From NCBI RefSeq assembly GCF_017948455.1, contig NZ_JAFFSU010000032.1, positions 1 to 64,000 on the forward strand: a DNA stretch of 64,000 nt. Direction: 5' to 3'. Source of the DNA: Streptomyces sp. GESEQ-4. GTDB taxonomy: Bacteria; Actinomycetota; Actinomycetes; Streptomycetales; Streptomycetaceae. The notes beneath the pieces were generated by a model. It made no database searches and had not been told where the DNA came from. It was given only the letters and a program-made list of their open reading frames with translations. Of this stretch, positions 42,157-53,287 are shown piece after piece (positions within the stretch are counted from its first letter, which is position 1; each line of letters opens with the position of its first letter). Both the position numbers and the translations under genes were made by a program.

Positions 42157-43494
42157 GTGAGCCCCAGCCCGTCGTCCCTGTCCAGACGTACCTTCCTCGC
42201 GGCCACCGGCGCGGTCGGCGCCGCGGCACTCGCCGCGTGCAGCGATCTGACCCCGGGCGCCTCGTCCGCCGAGAAGAGCAGCTCCGGCCCCGTCTCCACG
42301 GCGGTACCGGCCGACAAGATCACGCTGGTGGTCGCCGACGCCGACGACACCAGCATGACCCCGGGCCTCATCGCGGCCTTCCGCGAGAAGCACCCCAACA
42401 TCACGGTCAAGCGCCAGTACACGGGCTGGGACGACTACCTCAAGAGCATCAACACCACCATGTCGGCCGACAGCGCCCCCGACATCGCGCAGTTCACCTC
42501 CGGCATGCAGAACCTCGTCCCCGGACGGCTGCTGCTCAAGGTCGGCGAGTACGGCAAGGCGTACGGCTGGGCCGAGAAGTTCCCCGGCCTGGACCAGATC
42601 ACCCTCACCCCGGACGGCAAGACCGTCGGCACCGGTGACCTGTACGGCGTCGGCGCGGGCCTGTCCTTCGAAGGCGTCTACTACAACAAGGCCAAGGCGC
42701 GGAAGCTGGGCCTGACCGTTCCCCCGGCCACCCTGGAGGACCTGGAAGCCCTGTTCGCCAAGGCTGAAGCGGCCGGTGAGACCGCGCTGGTCGCCGGCAA
42801 CCTCGACGGCGGTCTCAACCACCCCTTCAACGTGCTGCTCTCGGCCTACCTGACGCCGAAGGACCGCGAGGCGTGGGCTTTCGGCCACCCGAGCGCCACC
42901 ATCGTGCTGCCGGAGGCCGAGAAGGCGGCCGAGACGCTCCAGCGGTGGGTGGACAAGGGGTACGTCACCCCCAAGGTCAACGGCGTCAGCGACAACGACG
43001 CCACCGCCGCGTTCGCCAAGGGCGAGGGCGTCTTCAGGATCAGCGGCAACTGGGCGGCGGCCGCGGTGGCCAAGGGCCTGGGGGAGGGGGCCGGCTACTT
43101 CAACATGCCGCCCGTAACCGCGGGCGGGAAGGTCCGCACTACCGGCGCCGGGGTGTACTACTGCGTGTCCGGCAAGTCGAAGAACGCCGCCGCGGCCGCC
43201 GCCTTCCTCGACTTCGCCGCCGGTGCCCAGGCCGCAGCGATCACCGCCAAGGCGGGCTTCATGGCTCCCGACGCGGGCGCCATGCCGAGCCAGAGCGGAC
43301 TGCTGGGCGATGTCCAGACGGGCTGGCAGACCGTCGTCAAGGACGCCGGCCTGCAGCCGTTCATCCAGAACGCCTCCAGCCCGACGATGGGCGACACCCT
43401 CACCACCCAGCTGCAGTTGCTCGCCGGAGGCAAGGCCACCCCCGAGAAGTTCCTGGCCGGCCTCCAGACGGACTTCGAGAACTACCACAAATGA
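42157..43494 (+). CDS. Sugar ABC transporter substrate-binding lipoprotein (Tat-type)
   Basis: Extracytoplasmic solute-binding protein of 445 aa. The N-terminus has a twin-arginine motif SRRTFLAATG followed by a lipobox ALAACS, so export in folded form by Tat and lipidation are expected. Body motifs include GWDDYLKSINTTMSADSAPDIAQF and GVFRISGNWAAAA. The GTG start has an AGGAG site at 42147. First gene of a five-gene operon. The ligand is probably a sugar or polyol oxidised by the dehydrogenases downstream. Confidence 0.93.
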   Translation: MSPSPSSLSRRTFLAATGAVGAAALAACSDLTPGASSAEKSSSGPVSTAVPADKITLVVADADDTSMTPGLIAAFREKHPNITVKRQYTGWDDYLKSINTTMSADSAPDIAQFTSGMQNLVPGRLLLKVGEYGKAYGWAEKFPGLDQITLTPDGKTVGTGDLYGVGAGLSFEGVYYNKAKARKLGLTVPPATLEDLEALFAKAEAAGETALVAGNLDGGLNHPFNVLLSAYLTPKDREAWAFGHPSATIVLPEAEKAAETLQRWVDKGYVTPKVNGVSDNDATAAFAKGEGVFRISGNWAAAAVAKGLGEGAGYFNMPPVTAGGKVRTTGAGVYYCVSGKSKNAAAAAAFLDFAAGAQAAAITAKAGFMAPDAGAMPSQSGLLGDVQTGWQTVVKDAGLQPFIQNASSPTMGDTLTTQLQLLAGGKATPEKFLAGLQTDFENYHK

Positions 43495-44471
43495 CCACGG
43501 CCGACCGACTGACCGAGCCCGCCCCCGCACCCCGCACCGCGCGTCCGGCGAAGCGGGGAGCGGGCCCCGCCGCGCACCGGCGCCCCCGCACGGTACGGTC
43601 CGGCCGCCGCCGGCGCCGGGCCGTGGCGTTGCTGTACCTGCTGCCGGCTCTGCTGCCCTACACGCTCTTCGCCGTGCTGCCGCTGCTGCACACCGCGTAC
43701 CTCTCCCTGTTCGACTGGGACGGGGTGACCCTGCCGTCCTTCGTCGGCCTCGACAACTACCGCCGTATCGGCACCGACCCGCAACTGCGCGCCGCCGCCT
43801 GGCACGCGGGCGCCCTGATCCTGTTCTTCTCCGTCCTGCCGATCTGCGTGGGGCTGGTCTCGGCGGCGATCGTGTCCCGGCGTGCCGGGCGCCGGGGCAC
43901 CGCGCTTGTGCGCACGGTGCTGTTCCTGCCCCAGGTCATCCCGCTGGTCGCGGTCGGCATCCTCTGGCGGTGGGTGTACGGCGAGGACGGCACCCTCAAC
44001 CAGGCGCTGCGGGCGGTCGGCCTCGGCGGCCTCACCGACGCCTGGCTGGGCAGTTTCACCTGGGCCCTGCCGGCCGTCGGACTGATCGGGACCTGGGTCG
44101 TCTCGGGCCTGTGCATGGTGCTGTTCCTGTCCGGGACCCAGCGCATCGACCAGGAGATCTACGAGGCGGCACGGATGGACGGGGCGGGCCCCATACGCGA
44201 GTTCACGGCCATCACCGTCCCGCTGCTGCGGCCGGAGTTCGCCGTCGCGCTGTCCATCACCGTGATCGCCGCCCTGTCCAGCTTCGACCTCATCTACATC
44301 ACCACCGGAGGAGGCCCGGGCAACAGCACCGTCGTCCCCGGCATCCTCATCTACCGCCTCGCCTTCGGGGGCGGCGCCGTCGGTGTGGCCAGTGCCCTGG
44401 CGATCGTGCTGACGGTGGTCATCTCCCTCGCCGTCCTGGTGATCAACCGGCTGTCCAGGGAGGCACCGTGA
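43491..44471 (+). CDS. Sugar ABC transporter permease (MalF type)
   Basis: Integral membrane protein of 326 aa. The ATG overlaps the binding protein stop by 4 nt. A basic, Pro/Arg-rich N-terminus of about 45 residues precedes six membrane segments; the EAA loop is EAARMDGAGPIREFTAITVPLL. Pairs with the next permease; no ATPase gene is present in the operon. Confidence 0.93.
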   Translation: MTTADRLTEPAPAPRTARPAKRGAGPAAHRRPRTVRSGRRRRRAVALLYLLPALLPYTLFAVLPLLHTAYLSLFDWDGVTLPSFVGLDNYRRIGTDPQLRAAAWHAGALILFFSVLPICVGLVSAAIVSRRAGRRGTALVRTVLFLPQVIPLVAVGILWRWVYGEDGTLNQALRAVGLGGLTDAWLGSFTWALPAVGLIGTWVVSGLCMVLFLSGTQRIDQEIYEAARMDGAGPIREFTAITVPLLRPEFAVALSITVIAALSSFDLIYITTGGGPGNSTVVPGILIYRLAFGGGAVGVASALAIVLTVVISLAVLVINRLSREAP

Positions 44472-45301
44472 CCACATCAGCGAGAGCGGTCACCGGGCGG
44501 CTCGCGGCGCCCCTCGTGCTCGCGCTGTTCATGGCCGCCGTCCTCGTGCCGTTCGCCTCCCTGCTGCTGGCCTCCCTCCAGCCGGCGGGCGCCCCGCTGA
44601 CCGGCTTCGCCCTGCCCGACGGGCTGCACTTCGAGAACTTCTCCCGCGCCTGGTCCGCGGCGGGCTTCGGCACGCTGCTGCGGTCGAGCGTGGTGATCGC
44701 GCTGTGCGTGGTGCCGGCCGCGGTGGTGTGCGCGACCCTGGCCGGGTACGCGCTGGCGACCCTCGAAGTCCCCGGCCGCGGAAGGCTCTACGCGTATCTG
44801 CTGCTCGGCCTGTCCATCCCCACCGAGGGCACGATCATCCCGCTCTACTACGACATGCGTGCCCTGGGACTGACCAACACGGTGCCCGGTCTCGCCCTCG
44901 CGGAGATCGGCGCGTTCATGCCGTTCGGGGTGTTCTGGATGCGCGCCCACTTCGCGACCATGCCACGCAGCCTGATCGAAGCGGCCAGGCTGGACGGCGC
45001 CTCGTCGTGGGTGACCCTCTGGCGGATCCTGCTGCCCAGCTCCCGCCCGGCGGTGACCACGCTGGGCGTCCTGTACTTCGTGTGGAGCTGGAACCAGTTC
45101 CTGCTCCCGCTCATTCTCATCCAGGACCCGGCCCGCCGTACGGCCCCCGCCGGACTGGGCTTCTTCACCGGGCAGTACGGCGTCGACGTGCCGCTGCTCG
45201 CCGCGGCCACCCTGATCGTGATCGCCCCGGTGGTGCTCGTCTACCTGTTCTTCCAGCGGCACTTCATCAGTGGCGTCCTCAGCGGCGCCCTCAAGGGCTG
45301 A
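44468..45301 (+). CDS. Sugar ABC transporter permease (MalG type)
   Basis: Integral membrane protein of 277 aa with six segments. The GTG overlaps the previous stop by 4 nt. EAA loop EAARLDGASSWVTLWRILLP. Ends 51 nt before the first oxidoreductase gene. Confidence 0.93.
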   Translation: MTTSARAVTGRLAAPLVLALFMAAVLVPFASLLLASLQPAGAPLTGFALPDGLHFENFSRAWSAAGFGTLLRSSVVIALCVVPAAVVCATLAGYALATLEVPGRGRLYAYLLLGLSIPTEGTIIPLYYDMRALGLTNTVPGLALAEIGAFMPFGVFWMRAHFATMPRSLIEAARLDGASSWVTLWRILLPSSRPAVTTLGVLYFVWSWNQFLLPLILIQDPARRTAPAGLGFFTGQYGVDVPLLAAATLIVIAPVVLVYLFFQRHFISGVLSGALKG

Positions 45302-45352
45302 CTTCACAGGCCGTACAGAAGACACCGGACATACAGGAGGTCGGAGAATTTC

Positions 45353-46381
45353 ATGGCAGAACTCGAAGTCGCGCTGATCGGCGCGGGCGGCATCGCCCGC
45401 ACGCATCTGCCCGCGTGGGTCGCCCTCGGCGCGCGCGTACGCCTCTACGCCCCCGACGGCCACGCCCCCGCCCTGGCCCGCGAGTTCGGCGCGACGTCCG
45501 TGGGCTCCCTGCGTGAGGCGATCGCCGGGGCCAACGTGGTGGATGTGTGCACGCCGACCGACACCCACCGGGAGATCACTCTGGCCGCCGTCGCGGCCGG
45601 GGCCCACGTCCTGTGCGAGAAGCCGCTGGCGCTCGGCGCGGCCGAGGCCGCGGAGATGGCCGACGCGGCGGAAGCGGCCGGGGTGCGGCTGTACCCGGGA
45701 CACGTCGTGCGCTACTTCCCCGCCTACGCCCGCCTGCGCGCCCTCGTCGCCGGGGGCGGCCTGGGCCGGGTGGCGGTCGCCCGGTTCACCCGTACCGGCC
45801 GCTATCCCACCTGGAGCGGCTGGTTCGCCGACCCGGCACGGTCCGGCGGGATCCTGACGGACCAGATGCTCCACGACATGGACATGGCCCGCTGGCTCTT
45901 CGGAGACGTCGTCCGGGTCCACGCCCGGCAGCAGGGGCATCTCACCGCCCCGGCCCCGGAAGGCGCGGTCGCCACCGGAACCGCCGTCCTCACCCACGCG
46001 GGCGGCACCCTCACCCAGGTCGTAGGGGTGTGGGGGCCGCCCGCGACGCCCTTCCGCACCACGTTCCACGTGTCGGGCACCGGCGGTACCGTCCAGCACG
46101 ACTCCCAGGCCCACCTCGACCTGCGGATCACCGGCGCGGCGTCCGGCGGCCCGGCGGAGGGCATACCTGGCGGGGACTTCGGGGAGTCGCCCTATCTCAC
46201 CCAGATCCGCGAGTTCGCCGAGGCGTTCGCGGGCGGCCCGGAACCACGGGTGAGCGGCCGGGACGGCGTGGCGGCCGTCCGCATCGCCGAGGCCGCGGCC
46301 GAGTCCGCCCGTACCGGACGGACCGTGGAGCTCGTCCCGCAGGCAGCAACCACCGTACCCACAGGGGGAATCGACCAGTGA
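45353..46381 (+). CDS. Gfo/Idh/MocA family oxidoreductase (first)
   Basis: NAD(P)-dependent sugar or polyol dehydrogenase of 342 aa. The N-terminal Rossmann loop is LIGAGGIARTHLPAW; the cofactor/catalytic Lys is in HVLCEKPLALG; a His pair (MLHDMDMARWLFG) lies in the substrate domain. Follows the importer genes and overlaps the second oxidoreductase by 4 nt, so both should act on the imported compound or a derivative. Confidence 0.92.
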   Translation: MAELEVALIGAGGIARTHLPAWVALGARVRLYAPDGHAPALAREFGATSVGSLREAIAGANVVDVCTPTDTHREITLAAVAAGAHVLCEKPLALGAAEAAEMADAAEAAGVRLYPGHVVRYFPAYARLRALVAGGGLGRVAVARFTRTGRYPTWSGWFADPARSGGILTDQMLHDMDMARWLFGDVVRVHARQQGHLTAPAPEGAVATGTAVLTHAGGTLTQVVGVWGPPATPFRTTFHVSGTGGTVQHDSQAHLDLRITGAASGGPAEGIPGGDFGESPYLTQIREFAEAFAGGPEPRVSGRDGVAAVRIAEAAAESARTGRTVELVPQAATTVPTGGIDQ

Positions 46382-47418
46382 GAGTCGCCGTACTGTCCTT
46401 CGCCCATGTGCACGCCGCGACCTACATCGGGCTGCTGCGCGACCGCGAGGACATCGAGTTGATCACCGCCGACCCCGACGCCCCGCCGGACGACCCCACC
46501 CGCGGCCGGGACCTCGCCGAACGACTGGGCGCGGCCTACGTCGACACCTGGGACGAGGTGTTCGCCCTGAGCCCCGACGCCGTGGTGGTCACCAGCGAGA
46601 ACGCCCGGCACCGGCACCTGGTCGAGCGGGCCGCCGCGACCGGGGCGCACGTGCTGTGCGAGAAGCCCCTCGCGACGACGGAGGCGGACGCCCGGGCCAT
46701 GATCGACGCCTGCGCACGCGCCGGGGTCGGGCTGATGACCGCCTATCCCGTACGGTTCAGCCCGGCCTTCGTCGCCCTGCGCCGCGCGCTGGCCGACGGC
46801 CTGCTCGGCGGGCTGATCAGCGTCCACGGGGCCAACAACGGCTCGAACCCGGCCCGCTCGCGCCCCTGGTTCGCCGACCCGGAACTGGCGGGTGGCGGAG
46901 CGCTGGCCGACCACACCGTCCACCTCGCCGACCTCGTGGACGCACTGCTGGACGGCGAGCAGGCCGCGGAGGTGTACGCCCAGGCCAACGGCATCCTGGA
47001 CGACGGCGGTCCCGCACCGGACGTCGAGACCGCGGGCCTGGTCACCATCCGCTACCCGGGCGGGGTGGTCGCCGCCGTGGACGCCAGCTGGAGCCATCCG
47101 CCCGACCACCCGACCTGGGGCGGGCTCGCCATGACCTGCGTCGGAGAGAAGGCGATCGTGGAGTTCGACGCCTTCCCCCCGCTGCTCGGCGGCTTCGACT
47201 CCGCCACCGGCCGCGACCGCTGGGAGGCGGGCGGGGCCGATCTGGACGCCGCGATGCTCGACGAGTTCCTCGACGCCGTACGCACCGGACGGCGCCCGTC
47301 CCCCGACGGCGAGTCGGGCCTGCGCACCCTCCGGATCGTGCTGGCCGCCTACGAGTCCCTGCGTACCGGACAGCCCGTGGAACTGTCGGATGCCGTCGTC
47401 GGGACGACAGCCGACTGA
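46378..47418 (+). CDS. Gfo/Idh/MocA family oxidoreductase (second)
   Basis: Dehydrogenase of 346 aa coupled by a 4-nt GTG overlap. Rossmann start RVAVLSFAHVHAATYIGLLR lacks the usual glycine-rich loop (GxGxxG): SFAHVHA is found in its place. The catalytic Lys remains in HVLCEKPLATTE, and DHTVHLADLVDALL is the substrate-side motif. The changed loop suggests altered cofactor handling. Last gene of the operon, 6 nt before the convergent glgB stop. Confidence 0.9.
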   Translation: MRVAVLSFAHVHAATYIGLLRDREDIELITADPDAPPDDPTRGRDLAERLGAAYVDTWDEVFALSPDAVVVTSENARHRHLVERAAATGAHVLCEKPLATTEADARAMIDACARAGVGLMTAYPVRFSPAFVALRRALADGLLGGLISVHGANNGSNPARSRPWFADPELAGGGALADHTVHLADLVDALLDGEQAAEVYAQANGILDDGGPAPDVETAGLVTIRYPGGVVAAVDASWSHPPDHPTWGGLAMTCVGEKAIVEFDAFPPLLGGFDSATGRDRWEAGGADLDAAMLDEFLDAVRTGRRPSPDGESGLRTLRIVLAAYESLRTGQPVELSDAVVGTTAD

Positions 47419-47424
47419 CGACCG

Positions 47425-50046
47425 CTAGGCAGGCCGTAGCCACACGGTGGCCAGCGGTGGCAGGGTCACGCGGATGCTAGCCGCGCGGCCGTGCCACCCC
47501 TGTGGCTCCGGTTTGATCGGGTCGGGGTGGGTGACGTCGCTGCCGCCGTACTTCGCCGCGTCCGTGTTGAGGGTTTCGTGCCAGGCGGGGATGGTGTCGG
47601 GGACGCCGAGGCGGTAGTCGTGGCGGACCACCGGGGAGAAGTTGGAGACCGAGAGGAGCGGGACGCCCTCCGTGTCGTACCTCAGGAACGCGAAGACGTT
47701 GTCCTCGGCGGCGTCACCGACCACCCACTCGAAGCCGGACGGTGCGGTGTCGAGCTGCCAGAGGGGCGGGGTGGCGCGGTAGACGGTGTTGAGGTCGCGG
47801 ACCAGGTCCCGGACGCCGCGGTGGTCGGCCTCCGCGCCGTACGCCGGGTCCAGCAGCCACCAGTCGGGGCCGTGGGCCTCGGACCACTCGGCGCCCTGGG
47901 CGAACTCCTGGCCCATGAAGAGGAGTTGCTTGCCGGGGTGGGCCCACATGAAGCCCAGGTACGCACGGTGGTTGGCGCGCTGCTGCCACCAGTCGCCGGG
48001 CATTTTCGACACGAGGGATCGTTTGCCGTGGACGACCTCGTCGTGGGAGATCGGCAGGACGTAGTTCTCGCTGTACGCGTAGACCATCGAGAAGGTCATC
48101 TCGTGGTGGTGGTGCTTGCGATGGACCGGCTCGTGGGCCATGTAGTCCAGCGAGTCGTGCATCCAGCCCATGTTCCACTTCAGACCGAAGCCGAGGCCCC
48201 CGAAGCCGCCCGGGCCCATGTGGTGCGTGGCGCGGGTGACGCCGTCCCAGGCCGTCGACTCCTCCGCGATCGTCACCACGCCCGGCACCCGCCGGTAGAC
48301 CGTGGCGTTCATCTCCTGGAGGAAGGCGACCGCGTCCAGGTTCTCCCGGCCGCCGTGCTCGTTCGGCAGCCACTGGCCCGGCTCGCGCGAGTAGTCGAGG
48401 TAGAGCATGGAGGCGACGGCGTCCACCCGCAGCCCGTCGATGTGGAACTCCTCGCACCAGTAGACGGCGTTGGCGACCAGGAAGTTGCGCACCTCGCGCC
48501 GGCCGTAGTCGAACTCGAGGGTGCCCCAGTCGGGGTGGGCGGACCGCAGCGGGTCCTCGTGCTCGTACAGCGTGCGGCCGTCGAACTCGGCCAGCGCCCA
48601 GTCGTCACGCGGGAAGTGTGCCGGGACCCAGTCCATCAGGACGCCGATGCCGGCCTGGTGCAGGGCGTCCACCAGGTACTTGAAGTCGTCGGGGGTGCCG
48701 AGGCGGGCGGTCGGTGCGTAGAAGCCGGTGACCTGGTAGCCCCAGGAGCCGCCGAAGGGGTGCTCGGCGACCGGCATCAGCTCGACGTGGGTGAAGCCGA
48801 GGTCCTTGACGTACGCCGGTAGCTGCTCGGCGAGTTGACGGTACGTCAGGCCGGGGCGCCAGGACGGGAGATGGATCTCGTAGACGGAGAAGGGCGCCTC
48901 GTGTGCGGGCACCTGGGCGCGCCTCGCCAGCCACTCCTCGTCGCCCCACTCGTGGTGCGAGGCGTCCACGATGGAGGACGTGTTCGGCGGGGTCTCCGTG
49001 CGGCGGGCCATCGGGTCGGCGCGCAGGGTCCTGGAACCGTCGGGGCGGGTGATCTCGAACTTGTACAGCTCACCCTCTCCTATGCCGGGCACGAACAGCT
49101 CCCAGATCCCGGACGAGCCGAGCGAGCGCATCGGGTACCCGGTGCCGTCCCAGAAGTTGAAGGTGCCGGCCAGACTGACGGCGCGCGCGTTCGGCGCCCA
49201 GACCGTGAAGCGGGTCCCGGCCACGCCCTGGTGCGTCATCGGCTGCGCGCCGAGCGCCGTCCACAGCTGCTCGTGCCGGCCCTCGCCGATCAGATGCAGA
49301 TCGAGATCGCCCAGCGCGGGCAGGAAGCGGTACGCGTCCTCGGTGTCCTGGACCGTCCCCTCGTACGCCACCAGCAGGCGGTACGCCGGCACCTCCCGCA
49401 GCGGCAGCAGCCCCGAGAAGAACCCGTCCCCGTCGTCGTGCAGCTCCGCCCGCAGCTCACCGGCGACGACCGTCACGGACAGCGCATACGGCCTGAAGGC
49501 GCGGAACGCGACACCGCCGGGGACCGGGTGGGCGCCGAGCACGGAGTGCGGGGAGTGGTGCGTGCCGCTCAGCAGACGCTCGCGGTCACCGGCGTCGAGG
49601 GCGGGCGAGACGGGTGCCTCCGGCGGGGGAGCGGAGTTCGGCGCGGGTTCCTTCCCGGCGGTGACCTTCGTCGGTGAGGCCTTCCGGACGGCCGCTTTCT
49701 GCGCCGGAATCTTCTTGGCAGCAGCCTTCTTCGTGGTGGTCCGCTGAGCCGGGGGCTGCTGCGCGGCAGCTTTCTGTGCGAGGGCCTTCTTCGCCGTGGT
49801 CTTCTTGGTCGCCGCGGTCTTCTTGGAGTCCGCCTTCTTCGTTGCCGCGGTCTTCTTCCCTGCGGTCTTCTTGACAGCCGCCTTCTGGGCCGTGGCCTTT
49901 TTCGCCGCCTTCTTCGCGGGGGAAGCCGCCTTCTCCACCGCCGTCTCCGCGGCCTTCTTCACACGCTTCGCCGCCTTCGTCTCCTGCGCGGCGCTGTTCT
50001 TCTCTGCGCTCTTCTTCGAATCGTCGGACGGGGTGCGGGGGGTCAC
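47425..50046 (-). CDS. glgB: 1,4-alpha-glucan branching enzyme with histone-like N-terminal tail
   Basis: Glycogen branching enzyme (GH13) of 873 aa: cuts alpha-1,4 chains and rejoins them as alpha-1,6 branches. The GTG at 50046 has a GAGGAG site. Residues about 10-132 are a Lys/Ala/Thr-rich tail with repeats such as KKTAATKK, resembling histone H1 C-termini and absent from most branching enzymes. Then come an N-terminal beta domain, CBM48 (about 250-350, TRFTVWAPNARAVSLAG), and the catalytic barrel with DGLRVDAVASMLYLDY (nucleophile Asp), TIAEESTAWDG (acid Glu) and LPISHDEVVHGK. Last gene of the glgE-treS-mak-glgB operon; it branches the chains GlgE extends. Confidence 0.95.
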   Translation of the reverse strand: MTPRTPSDDSKKSAEKNSAAQETKAAKRVKKAAETAVEKAASPAKKAAKKATAQKAAVKKTAGKKTAATKKADSKKTAATKKTTAKKALAQKAAAQQPPAQRTTTKKAAAKKIPAQKAAVRKASPTKVTAGKEPAPNSAPPPEAPVSPALDAGDRERLLSGTHHSPHSVLGAHPVPGGVAFRAFRPYALSVTVVAGELRAELHDDGDGFFSGLLPLREVPAYRLLVAYEGTVQDTEDAYRFLPALGDLDLHLIGEGRHEQLWTALGAQPMTHQGVAGTRFTVWAPNARAVSLAGTFNFWDGTGYPMRSLGSSGIWELFVPGIGEGELYKFEITRPDGSRTLRADPMARRTETPPNTSSIVDASHHEWGDEEWLARRAQVPAHEAPFSVYEIHLPSWRPGLTYRQLAEQLPAYVKDLGFTHVELMPVAEHPFGGSWGYQVTGFYAPTARLGTPDDFKYLVDALHQAGIGVLMDWVPAHFPRDDWALAEFDGRTLYEHEDPLRSAHPDWGTLEFDYGRREVRNFLVANAVYWCEEFHIDGLRVDAVASMLYLDYSREPGQWLPNEHGGRENLDAVAFLQEMNATVYRRVPGVVTIAEESTAWDGVTRATHHMGPGGFGGLGFGLKWNMGWMHDSLDYMAHEPVHRKHHHHEMTFSMVYAYSENYVLPISHDEVVHGKRSLVSKMPGDWWQQRANHRAYLGFMWAHPGKQLLFMGQEFAQGAEWSEAHGPDWWLLDPAYGAEADHRGVRDLVRDLNTVYRATPPLWQLDTAPSGFEWVVGDAAEDNVFAFLRYDTEGVPLLSVSNFSPVVRHDYRLGVPDTIPAWHETLNTDAAKYGGSDVTHPDPIKPEPQGWHGRAASIRVTLPPLATVWLRPA

Positions 50047-50107
50047 GGGCGGCGCCTCCTCGGCGAAGATCAAGTGAGGTGGATCTGGTGTGTCTGGTCG
50101 GGGCGGG

Positions 50108-51490
50108 TCAGTCGGACGCGGCGAGGCGGCGTACCGCGGACATCGGTACCGGGAGCCAGTCGGGGCGGTGCCGGGCCTCGTAGACGACTTCGTAGATCGC
50201 CTTGTCGGTCTCGTAGGCGCGCAGCAGCACCGCGTCGGTGCGCGGATCGCCGCCGGCGGCCTCGGCGTACCCGGCGCAGTAAGCGGCCCGGCACGTCCGT
50301 GCCCAGTCCGGTGCGGGCGGGTCGGCCGAGTGGGCGGCGTAGTCGAAGGAGCGGAGCATCCCCGCGATGTCCCGCACGGTCGGCTGCGGCATCCGGCGTT
50401 CGGCGAGCGGCTTTGACGGTTCGCCCTCGAAGTCGATCAGCCGCCACTGACCGGCGGGCGAGCGCAGGCACTGGCCGAGATGGAGGTCGCCGTGGATGCG
50501 CTGGGCGGTCCAGGTGCGGCCCTCGGCGGCCAAGTGGGCCAGCGCCTCGAAGGCGGAGCGCAGCCCGGGCGCGTACGGACGCAGCGTCGGCACCGCCTGC
50601 GCGGCCGCGTCGAGCCGCTCGACCATGCCGTCGACCAGCAGCTCCAGCTGCGCATGGCCGAGTGTCACCGTGGGCAGCGCCCGGGCCAGCGCGGTGTGCA
50701 CCTCGGCCGTGGCACGCCCCAGCGCCCGGGCCTCGCCGCCGAAGTCCTCGCCCTTCGCCAGCTCGCGCAGCGCCAGCTCCCAGCCGTCCGCCGCGCCCTG
50801 TATGAACGGCTGGAGCACGCCCAGCACATACGTCTGGTCGGCGAGGTCCGCCAGCATCCACGCGGTCGGCGCGGGCACCCGGGGGCAGTCCTCGCGAGCC
50901 AGCGCCAGCGGGAGCTCCAGGTCGGGATTGACGCCGGGCACGATCCGGCGCAGCAGCTTGAGAATGAACGTATCTCCGTAGACGACCGACGAGTTGGACT
51001 GCTCGGCGGTCACCAGCCGGGGGACCAGACCGGAGCGGATCTCCTGGTGCACGTCCCGTTCGAAGCGCAGGGGGCCGACGCGGGCGCGGGTGCGCAGCGC
51101 CTCCAGGAGAACGTCGCCCGGCCGGGGGTCGTAGAGGGCGTCGTACACCGTGCGTCCGGCGAGCGGGCCCTCGGTCACATGCCCGATCAGCGCGGGCGCC
51201 AGCCGCGGCGGAAGCGCCTCGCGCTCCCCTATCAGCAGCTGGTAGCAGTCTCCGGGGTGGGGCGGGGCGCCCAGCGTGAGCGGCTGGTGGGCGCGCACCA
51301 GCAGATGGTGCAGGCCCAGCTTTCCGCCGGCCGGCAGCAGCTCGGTGGCCGCCACCGGCGAGAACCCGGTGACCGGGCGTCCCTTCCCCGCGAACCAGCG
51401 CTGTCGCGGCAGCCACTCCCTGAGCAGGGGATCCAGTGACGCAAGGAGACCTGACTCGGTCGTGACGGAACGGGTGACGGCTTCCGACAT
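50108..51490 (-). CDS. mak: Maltokinase
   Basis: Enzyme of 460 aa (Pep2/Mak): maltose + ATP to maltose 1-phosphate, the donor for GlgE. Kinase-like fold: the N-terminal cap has LREWLPRQRWFAGKGRPVTG, the nucleotide region has SSVVYGDTFILKLLRR, and the catalytic loop is RIHGDLHLGQCLRS with the metal Asp in LIDFEGEP. Located between treS and glgB, as in the standard pathway cluster. Confidence 0.95.
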   Translation of the reverse strand: MSEAVTRSVTTESGLLASLDPLLREWLPRQRWFAGKGRPVTGFSPVAATELLPAGGKLGLHHLLVRAHQPLTLGAPPHPGDCYQLLIGEREALPPRLAPALIGHVTEGPLAGRTVYDALYDPRPGDVLLEALRTRARVGPLRFERDVHQEIRSGLVPRLVTAEQSNSSVVYGDTFILKLLRRIVPGVNPDLELPLALAREDCPRVPAPTAWMLADLADQTYVLGVLQPFIQGAADGWELALRELAKGEDFGGEARALGRATAEVHTALARALPTVTLGHAQLELLVDGMVERLDAAAQAVPTLRPYAPGLRSAFEALAHLAAEGRTWTAQRIHGDLHLGQCLRSPAGQWRLIDFEGEPSKPLAERRMPQPTVRDIAGMLRSFDYAAHSADPPAPDWARTCRAAYCAGYAEAAGGDPRTDAVLLRAYETDKAIYEVVYEARHRPDWLPVPMSAVRRLAASD

Positions 51491-51586
51491 GGCGTCGCGT
51501 CCTTTCCCCGGAGTGGTCGGGGTGTTACTGATGCGTGCCCCGGGCGGGACGGGAGAAACCGCCCCGCCCGGGTTGTTCGGCGGTGG

Positions 51587-53286
<1,700 letters not shown>

Positions 53287-53287
<1 letters not shown>

